5,731 bases of DNA from an uncultured Synechococcaceae cyanobacterium (GTDB taxonomy: Bacteria; Cyanobacteriota; Cyanobacteriia; PCC-6307; Cyanobiaceae), in assembly GCA_902538695.1 (NCBI GenBank), contig CACBGC010000039.1, positions 1 to 5,731 of the forward strand, in the 5' to 3' direction. The notes beneath the pieces are model-generated. The model worked only from the letters and a program-made list of their open reading frames with translations, did not search any database and was not told the origin of the DNA. Position 1 is the first letter of the stretch. Every line of letters starts with the position of its first letter. Shown one piece after another: positions 1-5,731 of this stretch. The position numbers and the translations under genes were made by a program.

Positions 1-401
1 TATTCCGACCCAACAAGACTCATTCCGCTAATTCCCCCTGGTGCAGCACCTAGAATTGTTGTTATTACGTCTAAATTAAGTAATCTGCTTGTCCATAAAC
101 CAATTGCTAATCCAGTAATAACTAAAGTAAAAGTTATTAATATTGCTGGCCTCCATAAGTTTTGAATATCAACTAATGAGTCTTTCGTTAATGAAGTACC
201 AATAACAGTTCCAATTCCAATCTCTAAGATTGTTCTTGTGCCGATTGGCCACTCTGCTACATCGACTTTGCCACTGATGCTGAGTATGCTTGCGCCTATT
301 AAAGCACCTGCAAGAGGTGCAGCAGGAATACCCGTTTTTAGAGCTAAAGCTCCAAAAATTCCTCCTGCAACTAGATAGTAGATTAGATTTATGTTTGGCA
401 T
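1..401 (-). CDS. AbrB-family (PF05145-type) membrane protein, N-terminal part, cut by the left edge
   Basis: The reading frame starts at ATG (399-401, minus strand) and stays open for 133 codons to the window edge, so the C-terminus is missing. An in-frame TAA lies ten codons upstream with no other usual start codon between, which fixes the start. The protein is very hydrophobic, with about five likely membrane segments (roughly residues 5-22, 26-44, 55-75, 85-105 and 112-130). Near the end of the visible part is the glycine-rich stretch LGAAPGGISGMSLVG (117-131), which resembles the APGG-x-x-x-M signature of the AbrB duplicated membrane domain (the repeat of E. coli AbrB, regulator of aidB). 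Such proteins are often mislabelled ammonia monooxygenase. The E. coli protein has two repeats; this one may be a single-repeat form, but the truncation hides that. It should sit in the inner membrane. Its substrate, if it is a transporter, is unknown. No Shine-Dalgarno sequence is visible. Confidence 0.8.
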   Translation of the reverse strand, partial: MPNINLIYYLVAGGIFGALALKTGIPAAPLAGALIGASILSISGKVDVAEWPIGTRTILEIGIGTVIGTSLTKDSLVDIQNLWRPAILITFTLVITGLAIGLWTSRLLNLDVITTILGAAPGGISGMSLVGSE

Positions 402-534
402 AAATTTATGAGTTGTTTGAACAATATATTAATAAAAAATTTTTTTTGCTTAAGTTTATAGTCAAATAATATTTTTGTTTCCTCTCGTAATGTCCCCTTT
501 TGTTGGCATAATATTAATTAAAGCATTAATTTTT
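402..534. other. AT-rich spacer between divergent genes
   Basis: This 133-bp stretch separates the AbrB-type gene (minus) from the 65-residue gene (plus) and must hold the promoters of both unless the small gene starts further upstream. It contains a run of six A followed by eight T (434-447), a likely intrinsically bent A-tract. TATTAAT and AATATATT-like hexamers are present on the minus strand, but none with a convincing -35 partner. I can name no specific regulator site. The plus-strand frame of the small gene remains open back to 475, so part of this spacer could be coding. Confidence 0.4.
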
Positions 535-732
535 ATGTCTTCACAAATTTCATATAAAGATAATAAAAACCGCATAAAGAAAAAATTATCTTTTTTTGAG
601 GGTGGCCACCAGCTTGAAAAATTAGAGTTTGCCCTTGCAATAGCTCAAACCAACGGTGACGAAAAAAAGTCAATTGTCCTCAGAAAAAAGATTGTTGAAT
701 TAGGGGGAAATGTTGAAGAGCCAGGAACTTGA
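535..732 (+). CDS. Small basic protein of unknown function, 65 residues
   Basis: I do not recognise a family with a known role. Starting at ATG 535, the protein has a lysine/arginine-rich N-terminal part (residues 7-17) and then FFEGGHQLEKLEFALAIAQT (20-39). A charged helix (about 42-56) and an acidic tail ending NVEEPGT follow. Residues 27-56 look like two amphipathic helices around the turn TNGDEKK, and no membrane segment is present with this start. The non-random composition, charged helices and ordinary codon use argue that it is real. Alternative in-frame starts are ATG 490 and TTG 475. They would add a short hydrophobic stretch (around GIILIKALIF) that could equally be chance translation of AT-rich spacer. 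I prefer 535 because the protein-like composition begins there. The gene converges on the aminotransferase gene with a single base between the two stop codons. It is probably one of the small conserved proteins of picocyanobacteria, but that is inference. Confidence 0.7.
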   Translation: MSSQISYKDNKNRIKKKLSFFEGGHQLEKLEFALAIAQTNGDEKKSIVLRKKIVELGGNVEEPGT

Positions 733-733
733 A

Positions 734-1897
734 TTAATTTCCCTCAAGATATTTAGATACCACAACTAATGCCTCACCAGCTTGTTGGGCACTAATTTTA
801 CCGAGGTCTAATAGTGTATTACTAATCGCTGAAATGACTGTGATAATATCCCTATCATTTACGTAGCCTAAATGTCCGACTCTAAATATTTTTCCTTTCA
901 AATGATCTTGACCACCAGCTAGTAAAATATCAAAATTATTTTTTATTGTTTTTCTAAATTCTTCGGCATCCATTTCTTCTGTTTTTATTGCAGTAATAGA
1001 AGGGCTTAAGTAGTTTTCATCAGCAAATAATTTTAGATTTAAAGCCTTTACTGCATTGCTCATTGCTAATTTATGTTTATTATGTCTGAGGAAAATATTA
1101 TCTAAGCCTTCTTCTCTCATCATTTTTAAAGCTTCATCTAAAGCAAAAACCAAATTAACTGCTGGAGTATATGGATTACTGTTACTTAAAAGACTTTTTC
1201 TGTAGGATTTTAGATTTAAATAAAATTTTGGTAAATTAGATTTTTCTGCAGCTTGCCATGCTTTTTGGCTCATTGCTATAAAACTAAGCCCTGGAGGTAT
1301 CATATATCCCTTTTGTGATCCTGATGCAACGATATCTAATTCCCATTCATCTACTGGTACATTGCAAGCTCCAAGACTAGTAACGCAGTCAACAATTGAT
1401 AAAGCTGTTTTGTGTTCGCGAATATATGAACTTATGGTTTTTAGATCATTAATTACACCTGTTGAGGTTTCAGAATGAGTCAAAATAACTGCCTTTATTT
1501 CTTGTTGTTTATCTTCCTCTAATACTTTTTTGAATTCTTCTGGATCAAGTGGAGTTCCCCATTCGGAATTAATTTTTATGACTTCTAGACCAAATTCTTC
1601 AGCAACTTTTACCCATCTTTCGCCAAATTTTCCATTTTCTCCACAAACTACTTTATCTCCTTTACTTAGGGTATTTATTATTCCAGCCTCCATTGCGGCA
1701 GTTCCACTACCAGTAATTGTTAGAACATCATTTTGAGTTTGATGAAGCCACTGTAAATTTTTAGTAGTACTTTCTACGAGATCTTGGAATTCTTTACTGC
1801 GATGACCTATCGGATGTTTACTTAATGCTTGTAAAACTTTTTCTGGAACTGGTGTGGGTCCGGGAATCATCAATGATAATTTTTGTTGTATGGCCAC
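734..1897 (-). CDS. Class V PLP aminotransferase, alanine/serine:glyoxylate type
   Basis: The predicted enzyme is a cytoplasmic pyridoxal-phosphate aminotransferase that converts glyoxylate to glycine using alanine or serine. In a cyanobacterium this serves photorespiratory glyoxylate disposal. The 387 residues match the usual length (about 380-390). Visible motifs are PGPTPVP near the N-terminus (12-18), HRSKEF (32-37), the cofactor-phosphate loop TGSGTAAMEA (62-71), HSETSTGV (141-148), Asp170 in SIVDC (expected to pair with the pyridine nitrogen), and SGSQKGYM (192-199), where Lys196 should form the Schiff base. FRVGHLG (338-344) supplies Arg339, the expected substrate-carboxylate contact. 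The start is GTG at 1895-1897: an in-frame TAA lies three codons upstream and the next ATG is residue 10, directly before the conserved IPGPTP. Homologues are sometimes labelled 'soluble hydrogenase small subunit' from an old tritium-exchange study, but nothing here resembles a hydrogenase. The exact amino donor cannot be read from sequence. Confidence 0.93.
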   Translation of the reverse strand: MAIQQKLSLMIPGPTPVPEKVLQALSKHPIGHRSKEFQDLVESTTKNLQWLHQTQNDVLTITGSGTAAMEAGIINTLSKGDKVVCGENGKFGERWVKVAEEFGLEVIKINSEWGTPLDPEEFKKVLEEDKQQEIKAVILTHSETSTGVINDLKTISSYIREHKTALSIVDCVTSLGACNVPVDEWELDIVASGSQKGYMIPPGLSFIAMSQKAWQAAEKSNLPKFYLNLKSYRKSLLSNSNPYTPAVNLVFALDEALKMMREEGLDNIFLRHNKHKLAMSNAVKALNLKLFADENYLSPSITAIKTEEMDAEEFRKTIKNNFDILLAGGQDHLKGKIFRVGHLGYVNDRDIITVISAISNTLLDLGKISAQQAGEALVVVSKYLEGN

Positions 1898-1957
1898 TTT
1901 TTGTTAAATAAGTCATTCTTAGATTAGTTCTCATTATATATTTTTCAATTACTTGAT
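1898..1957. promoter_or_regulatory. Divergent promoter region between the aminotransferase and cbiD
   Basis: Only 60 bp separate the two divergent start codons. On the minus strand a perfect TATAAT lies at 1938-1933, which would put transcription start near 1926 and give the aminotransferase mRNA a leader of about 29 nt. On the plus strand TATATT (1937-1942) overlaps it and would give cbiD a leader of only about nine nucleotides. Neither has a good -35 hexamer. The two -10 elements overlap, so polymerase binding in one direction could exclude the other. The gap is too short for a cobalamin riboswitch. Positions are read from sequence; promoter activity is inferred. Confidence 0.45.
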
Positions 1958-3070
1958 TTGAAAAAAGGATTTTCTTTACCTTTGTGGGTTGCTGGAGCTG
2001 CTAGATCAGCATTAAAAAAACTAGTAGGCTTGCCATTTGAGAATTATGAAATAATTAAGATTCCTAATAAAAAAAAAGAAATAAAAATCGAGATTCATTC
2101 TGTCGGTTTGCTTAAAGATGACTCACATGCATTAGGAATTTCCTTTGCAAAGTCTGGTTTAGATCTTGATATTACACAAAACTTAGAAATATGGACAATA
2201 GCTTCTTTAGAAAAAATTTCTTTTAGTAATAATGTTCAAACAATACCAATAAATATTATTGCAGGATCTGGTGTAGGAATAAAAGAGGATACATCAGAGA
2301 TTTGTATTTCTGATTTTGCAAAAGAAGTTTTATATGAAAACTTATTAGATATTATTCCTGAGGGCTTTAATTTAAACTTAGAAATTATTTTCCCAAATGG
2401 GGTGTTTTTGGCTGAAAGAACTAGTAATAAATCATTTGGCATTGTTGACGGATTATCTATTATTGGTACTTCTGCTGAGACTTATTCGAGTGCTTCACCT
2501 GATCAATTAGAAGAGGCTAAAAATAATTTAGCAAATTTAATTCAAAATGATTTTAAAGGGAAAGTTGTTTTTGTTATTGGTGAAAATGGATTAAATTTGG
2601 CAAACACTCATAATGTTAATTTGCCAACTATCAAAATTGGAAATTGGATAGGACCATTATTAGTTGATGCTGCAATAAAAAAAGTTAAAACTGTAATTCT
2701 TTTTGGTTACCACGGGAAATTAATTAAATTAGCAGGTGGTATTTTTCATACACATAATCATTTGGCTGATGCAAGAATAGAGATTCTTATTTCTTTAGCC
2801 GTTCAAGAAAAGGTACCACTTGAAATAATAGTCGAATTATCTCACTTAGATAATATTGAGGATGGATTACTACTTCTTGAAAGATTTAATAAATCTACAG
2901 CTGATAAATTATTTAAGAATTTATCAAATACGGTCGAAAAGCGTTCTCTTACTTACGTTAATAGGTATGTAAAAACTGATATGGAAATCGCATCTATCAT
3001 TTTTGATAGAAAACGGAAAATAAGGTGGATGGGAAGTAATGGTAATAAGTATATTTCTTATTTTCAATGA
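1958..3070 (+). CDS. cbiD: Cobalt-precorrin-5B C1-methyltransferase
   Basis: CbiD uses S-adenosylmethionine to methylate C-1 of cobalt-precorrin-5B, giving cobalt-precorrin-6A in the anaerobic (early cobalt) route to cobamides. It is a cytoplasmic enzyme. The 370 residues are normal for the family. Recognisable blocks in order: GFSLPLWVAGAARSAL (4-19), aligning with the family's GxTxxxxxAAAAxAAL opening; KSGLDLDIT (65-73); AGSGVGI (102-108); FPNGVFLAERTSNKSFGIVD (145-164), followed by GLSIIGTSAE (165-174); and GNWIG with LFGYHGKLIKLAGGIFHTHN (248-267), then DARIE. This last GKLIKLAGG-THN-DAR block is the most diagnostic. The start is TTG 1958: an in-frame TAG at 1925 and no ATG or GTG start between make it the first usable codon, and no internal methionine occurs before residue 342. 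GIVDGLSIIGT replaces what I recall as GIVGGxSILGT in other CbiD proteins. guaA follows after 54 bp; the metabolic link between them is not obvious. Confidence 0.92.
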   Translation: MKKGFSLPLWVAGAARSALKKLVGLPFENYEIIKIPNKKKEIKIEIHSVGLLKDDSHALGISFAKSGLDLDITQNLEIWTIASLEKISFSNNVQTIPINIIAGSGVGIKEDTSEICISDFAKEVLYENLLDIIPEGFNLNLEIIFPNGVFLAERTSNKSFGIVDGLSIIGTSAETYSSASPDQLEEAKNNLANLIQNDFKGKVVFVIGENGLNLANTHNVNLPTIKIGNWIGPLLVDAAIKKVKTVILFGYHGKLIKLAGGIFHTHNHLADARIEILISLAVQEKVPLEIIVELSHLDNIEDGLLLLERFNKSTADKLFKNLSNTVEKRSLTYVNRYVKTDMEIASIIFDRKRKIRWMGSNGNKYISYFQ

Positions 3071-3124
3071 GATTAATTTGAGATTCATTATGCTTTTGTA
3101 AATAAATTGAGTTAACTTTTATAC

Positions 3125-4711
3125 ATGAGTCAAAAATTTTTAAAAAAAGAACGAAATCCTTCAATATTAATTTTGGATTTCGGATCTCAATATTCTGAAT
3201 TAATTGCAAGAAGAATCAGAGAAACTAATGTTTATTCTCTTGTAGTAAGTAATTGTATTTCAATTGAGGAAATTAATAATATTAATCCCAAAGGGATCAT
3301 TTTGAGTGGAGGCCCAAATTCTGTATATGAGCAAAATGCGCCTAAATGTGATGAAAAAATTTTTAATTTGGGAATTCCTATTCTTGGTATATGCTACGGA
3401 ATGCAATTAATGGTTAAAGAACTTGGAGGATCTGTTATTTCAGCAACCAAAAAAGCTGAATACGGAAGAGCACCAATAACTATCAACCAAGAATCTAACT
3501 TACTTTCCAATGTAGAAGATAAATCAATAATGTGGATGAGTCATGGGGATTCTATTAATTGTTTGCCTGATGGATTTAATAAAATTGCTTATACAGAGAA
3601 CACACTCCATGCTGCAATTTCAAATGATATAAAGAAATTATTTGGCGTACAATTTCATCCTGAAGTTAATCATTCAGAGTTTGGGATGACGGTAATTAAA
3701 AACTTTGTTTTTAAAATTTCTTGTTGTGCGGCTGATTGGACAACCGAAACCTATATAGAGGAAGCAATTCCTAGAATAAGAGAGCAAGTTGGAAATAAAA
3801 AAGTTTTGCTTGCCTTGTCAGGAGGAGTGGATTCCTCAACTCTTGCTTTTCTTCTCAATAAAGCAATTGGAAATCAGCTTACATGCATGTTTATAGATCA
3901 AGGTTTTATGAGAAAAGGTGAACCAGAATTTTTAATGAATTTTTTTGATAAGAAATTTCATATAAAAGTTGAATATATTAATGCAAGGGAAAGGTTTATT
4001 GCCAAATTAATAGGGATTACTGATCCAGAACAAAAAAGGAAAATTATTGGTGAAGAATTTATTAGAGTATTTGAAGAAGAAAGTAATAGATTGGGACCTT
4101 TTCAGTATTTAGCTCAAGGTACTCTTTATCCTGATGTTATTGAAAGTGCTGGTACTAATATTGATCCTAAAACGGGTGAGAGAATTGCTGTAAAAATAAA
4201 GAGTCATCATAATGTGGGTGGATTGCCAAAAGATTTACAATTCAAATTAGTTGAGCCATTAAGAAAACTTTTTAAGGATGAAGTCCGAAAAGTTGGCGCC
4301 GCGTTAGGTTTGCCTGATGAAATTATAAAAAGGCATCCATTCCCTGGACCAGGATTAGCTATAAGAATTTTGGGAGAGGTGAATAATGAAAAACTTAATT
4401 GTTTAAGAGATGCAGACTGGATAGTAAGAGACGAAATTAAAAAAGCAGGTCTTTACAATGATATTTGGCAAGCTTTTGCAGTATTGTTACCTGTAAAAAC
4501 TGTAGGGGTTATGGGTGATAAAAGGACTTATGCATGGCCAATAGTTTTACGTTGTGTATCTAGTGAAGATGGTATGACAGCCGATTGGTCAAAAATTCCT
4601 TTTCAGATTTTGGAAAGGATTGCAAATAGAATTGTAAATGAAGTAGTTTCAGTAAATAGAGTTGTTTATGATATTACAAGCAAACCTCCTGGAACTATTG
4701 AGTGGGAGTAA
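3125..4711 (+). CDS. guaA: GMP synthase (glutamine-hydrolysing)
   Basis: This enzyme converts XMP to GMP with ATP and glutamine-derived ammonia, the last step of de novo guanine nucleotide synthesis in the cytoplasm. All parts are present in 528 residues, a normal length. The N-terminal class I glutamine amidotransferase domain (about 13-200) opens with ILDFGSQY (16-23) and has SGGPNSVY (61-68) and the nucleophile elbow GICYGMQL, with Cys90 as nucleophile. His178 and Glu180 (QFHPE) complete the triad. The ATP-pyrophosphatase domain carries the PP-loop LSGGVDSS (231-238). The C-terminal dimerisation domain includes the HPFPGPGLAIRILGE signature (404-418) and ends with ITSKPPGTIEWE, the expected GuaA C-terminus. 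The start is ATG 3125 and leaves a ten-residue extension before the conserved core. The 54-bp gap after cbiD is AT-rich, with no clear Shine-Dalgarno sequence or purine riboswitch. The gene looks intact and ordinary. Confidence 0.98.
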   Translation: MSQKFLKKERNPSILILDFGSQYSELIARRIRETNVYSLVVSNCISIEEINNINPKGIILSGGPNSVYEQNAPKCDEKIFNLGIPILGICYGMQLMVKELGGSVISATKKAEYGRAPITINQESNLLSNVEDKSIMWMSHGDSINCLPDGFNKIAYTENTLHAAISNDIKKLFGVQFHPEVNHSEFGMTVIKNFVFKISCCAADWTTETYIEEAIPRIREQVGNKKVLLALSGGVDSSTLAFLLNKAIGNQLTCMFIDQGFMRKGEPEFLMNFFDKKFHIKVEYINARERFIAKLIGITDPEQKRKIIGEEFIRVFEEESNRLGPFQYLAQGTLYPDVIESAGTNIDPKTGERIAVKIKSHHNVGGLPKDLQFKLVEPLRKLFKDEVRKVGAALGLPDEIIKRHPFPGPGLAIRILGEVNNEKLNCLRDADWIVRDEIKKAGLYNDIWQAFAVLLPVKTVGVMGDKRTYAWPIVLRCVSSEDGMTADWSKIPFQILERIANRIVNEVVSVNRVVYDITSKPPGTIEWE

Positions 4712-4716
4712 ATTAC

Positions 4717-4733
4717 AAATTTTCTAAAAATTT
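4717..4733 (+). terminator. Weak A/T-only inverted repeat after guaA, possible terminator
   Basis: A perfect 7-bp inverted repeat (AAATTTT, loop CTA, AAAATTT) begins six bases after the guaA stop codon and is followed a few bases later by a T-rich stretch (4739-4750). The stem contains no G-C pair, so it would be thermodynamically weak, and inverted repeats of this kind arise by chance in such AT-rich DNA. It is listed because of its position and the T-run. Read-through into the next gene is quite possible. Confidence 0.25.
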
Positions 4734-4765
4734 AAGACTTTTATTTTATTTAAGAAATATTTTTA

Positions 4766-5497
4766 ATGGGGGTGTTAACTGTAATGAGCGAGATTATTAA
4801 ATTAAGTCGATCTACTGTTGAGAAATATCTAAGTTGTCCAAGATGTTGTGTACTTGATAAAAAATATCAAATAAAACCTCCATCATTACCTTTTACTTTA
4901 AATATAGCTGTAGATAATTTATGTAAAAATGAATTTGATTATTACAGAAATATTCAGGAGCCCCATCCTTTATTTACTGAATATGGTATTAATGCTGTTC
5001 CTTTCAAACACAAAGATTTAGAACGTTGGAGAAGTAATTTTCAAGGCATAAGATATCTGTCAATAGAACATAATTATGATTTTGGTGGAGCTGTGGATGA
5101 TATTTGGCAGAAAAAAAATGGTGATCTTATTATCGTTGATGTGAAAGCAACTTCTAGAAATAATTTTGATTGGTCTGAGACTTTTAATAAATACGAATAT
5201 GCAAAAGCCTATAAGAGACAATTAGAAATGTATCAGTGGTTATTTAAAAAAAATGGTTTTCAAGTGGCTAAAGAAGCTTATCTTTTATATTTCAATGGAA
5301 AGAAAAATGAAAAGTTATTTAATAACCAATTAAATTTTGACGTACATCTAATTAAATTAGATTGTTCTACTTCATGGGTAGAAAATAAGATAATTGATAC
5401 GGTTAAATTATTACGTTCGGATAATTTCCCCAAACCTTCATTAAAGTGTGAATACTGTAATTATTTAAAAAAGCGTTGGCAGTTATCGATAACTTAA
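4766..5497 (+). CDS. Stand-alone PD-(D/E)XK nuclease-like protein (Cas4/RecB-nuclease-like)
   Basis: The protein looks like a small single-domain member of the PD-(D/E)XK exonuclease superfamily (RecB C-terminal/Cas4/AddB-like). Numbering from ATG 4766 (243 residues), visible motifs are LSRSTVEKYLSCPRCC (13-28), resembling the LSxSxLxxYxxCP entry of this group, and GGAVDDIW (108-115) with the metal-binding Asp111 or Asp112. Next are IIVDVKATS (122-130), giving the Asp125-x-Lys127 pair, and RQLEMYQWL (151-159), the QxxxY motif (Gln152, Tyr156). Cysteines lie at 24, 27 and 28 and again at 228 and 231 (CEYC), an arrangement that could hold an Fe-S cluster or zinc. Cas4 and AddB normally have one N-terminal and three C-terminal cysteines, so this layout differs. 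ATG 4784 (residue 7, before SEIIKLSRS) is an equally good start, giving 237 residues with a GGGGGTG run 10-16 bases upstream. Substrate and role are unknown; DNA end processing or repair is an inference. No CRISPR or helicase gene is in the window. Confidence 0.75.
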   Translation: MGVLTVMSEIIKLSRSTVEKYLSCPRCCVLDKKYQIKPPSLPFTLNIAVDNLCKNEFDYYRNIQEPHPLFTEYGINAVPFKHKDLERWRSNFQGIRYLSIEHNYDFGGAVDDIWQKKNGDLIIVDVKATSRNNFDWSETFNKYEYAKAYKRQLEMYQWLFKKNGFQVAKEAYLLYFNGKKNEKLFNNQLNFDVHLIKLDCSTSWVENKIIDTVKLLRSDNFPKPSLKCEYCNYLKKRWQLSIT

Positions 5498-5577
5498 TAT
5501 TCATAGGATAATTTTTCATATCTCTGGAAAAATAGTGAATAAAAGATAATCTTTAATTAGATTAATAATTTAGACTT
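5498..5577. other. AT-rich spacer with weak -10-like and hairpin elements
   Basis: This 80-bp gap lies between the nuclease-like gene and the next plus-strand gene. It contains GATAAT at 5545-5550, a reasonable -10 element that would give the following gene a leader of about 20 nt, but no -35 is recognisable. A 6-bp inverted repeat (TAATCT, six-base loop, AGATTA; 5547-5564) overlaps it and contains only one G-C pair in the stem. It could be a weak hairpin or chance. Confidence 0.25.
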
Positions 5578-5731
5578 TTGATAAATTCGAAAAATTCTGA
5601 AAGAAAGATAACTAATCATCTGCAACAAGATGTAGTCAAAGTATCTGGTAAAACAATTTTTATTAATCCTTTTTTATATTGGCGAAGATTTGACGAAAAC
5701 ACTAATAGATGGCTTAGAGAACCTGGTCAAA
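5578..5731 (+). CDS. N-terminus of an unrecognised protein, cut by the right edge
   Basis: The frame is open for 51 codons to the edge. An in-frame TAA at 5566-5568 leaves TTG 5578 as the only ordinary start codon in the visible part; the frame contains no ATG or GTG. The translation begins MINSKNSERKITNHLQQD, then continues with the stretch KTIFINPFLYWRRFDENTN (25-43) and RWLREPGQ at the edge. The polar N-terminus followed by an aromatic-rich, charged segment (F, F, Y, W, F, W) looks like a genuine soluble protein rather than random translation of AT-rich DNA. No signal peptide or membrane segment is visible. I do not assign a family. Confidence 0.6.
   Translation, partial: MINSKNSERKITNHLQQDVVKVSGKTIFINPFLYWRRFDENTNRWLREPGQ

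Noticed and set aside
434..447. A6T8 run as a terminator
   Set aside because: It sits upstream of the start codons of two divergent genes, where no transcript from a gene in the window ends, so a bent-DNA or composition effect is more likely.
1530..1736. Plus-strand open frame of 68 codons
   Set aside because: It lies wholly inside the well-supported aminotransferase gene on the opposite strand, and its translation is low-complexity (Ser/Pro/Phe) with no motif.
734..1897. 'Soluble hydrogenase small subunit' as the gene product
   Set aside because: The sequence is a clear class V PLP aminotransferase with lysine 196 in SGSQK; there are no metal-binding cysteine motifs of a hydrogenase.
1898..1957. 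Cobalamin riboswitch upstream of cbiD
   Set aside because: The gap is 60 bp, much shorter than a cobalamin riboswitch (about 200 nt), and no B12-box-like sequence is visible.
2236..2442. Minus-strand open frame of 68 codons
   Set aside because: It is antisense within cbiD, whose conserved motifs cover the same bases; nothing protein-like is seen in the antisense product.
3071..3124. Purine riboswitch or strong promoter before guaA
   Set aside because: The 54-bp gap is AT-rich with no purine-aptamer-like stems, and the -10-like strings (for example TATGCT at 3089) have no matching -35.
2997..3209. Minus-strand open frame of 70 codons spanning the cbiD-guaA junction
   Set aside because: It overlaps the 3' end of cbiD and the 5' end of guaA, and its product is rich in Asn/Ile/Lys/Tyr as expected for random AT-rich DNA.
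4766..5497. cas4 of a CRISPR-Cas locus
   Set aside because: The fold motifs are similar, but there is no repeat array and no cas1 or cas2, the neighbours are housekeeping genes, and the C-terminal cysteine pattern differs from Cas4.

Overview
The window is an AT-rich (roughly 30% GC by eye), tightly packed bacterial chromosome segment. It most resembles a high-light-type marine picocyanobacterium of the Prochlorococcus group. The reasons are the base composition, the short intergenic gaps, the frequent non-ATG starts with weak or no Shine-Dalgarno sequences, and the gene order class V aminotransferase / cbiD / guaA, which I recall from Prochlorococcus genomes. The assignment is from memory and composition, not from a search.

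Layout: (1) 1-401, minus strand, the N-terminal part of an AbrB-type membrane protein that runs off the left edge. (2) 402-534, an AT-rich spacer between divergent genes. (3) 535-732, plus strand, a 65-residue basic protein of unknown function. (4) 734-1897, minus strand, a PLP-dependent class V aminotransferase of the alanine/serine:glyoxylate type, starting at GTG. Its stop codon lies one base from that of the small gene, so the two converge with no spacer. (5) 1898-1957, a 60-bp divergent promoter region. (6) 1958-3070, plus strand, cbiD of the cobalamin pathway, starting at TTG. (7) 3125-4711, plus strand, a complete guaA (GMP synthase). (8) 4766-5497, plus strand, a stand-alone PD-(D/E)XK nuclease-like protein with Cas4/RecB-like motifs and paired cysteines. 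(9) 5578-5731, plus strand, the start of an unrecognised protein, cut by the right edge and apparently starting at TTG.

The recognisable genes are core metabolism: glyoxylate/amino-acid transamination (photorespiration), corrin-ring methylation and purine biosynthesis. cbiD, guaA and the nuclease-like gene run in one direction with gaps of 54 bp each and could be partly co-transcribed, but they share no pathway.

I see no mobile element, CRISPR array, tRNA, rRNA or clear riboswitch. The two least explained items are the nuclease-like protein, which has an intact catalytic core but no CRISPR or recombination neighbours, and the 65-residue protein. I found no convincing new multi-gene system.
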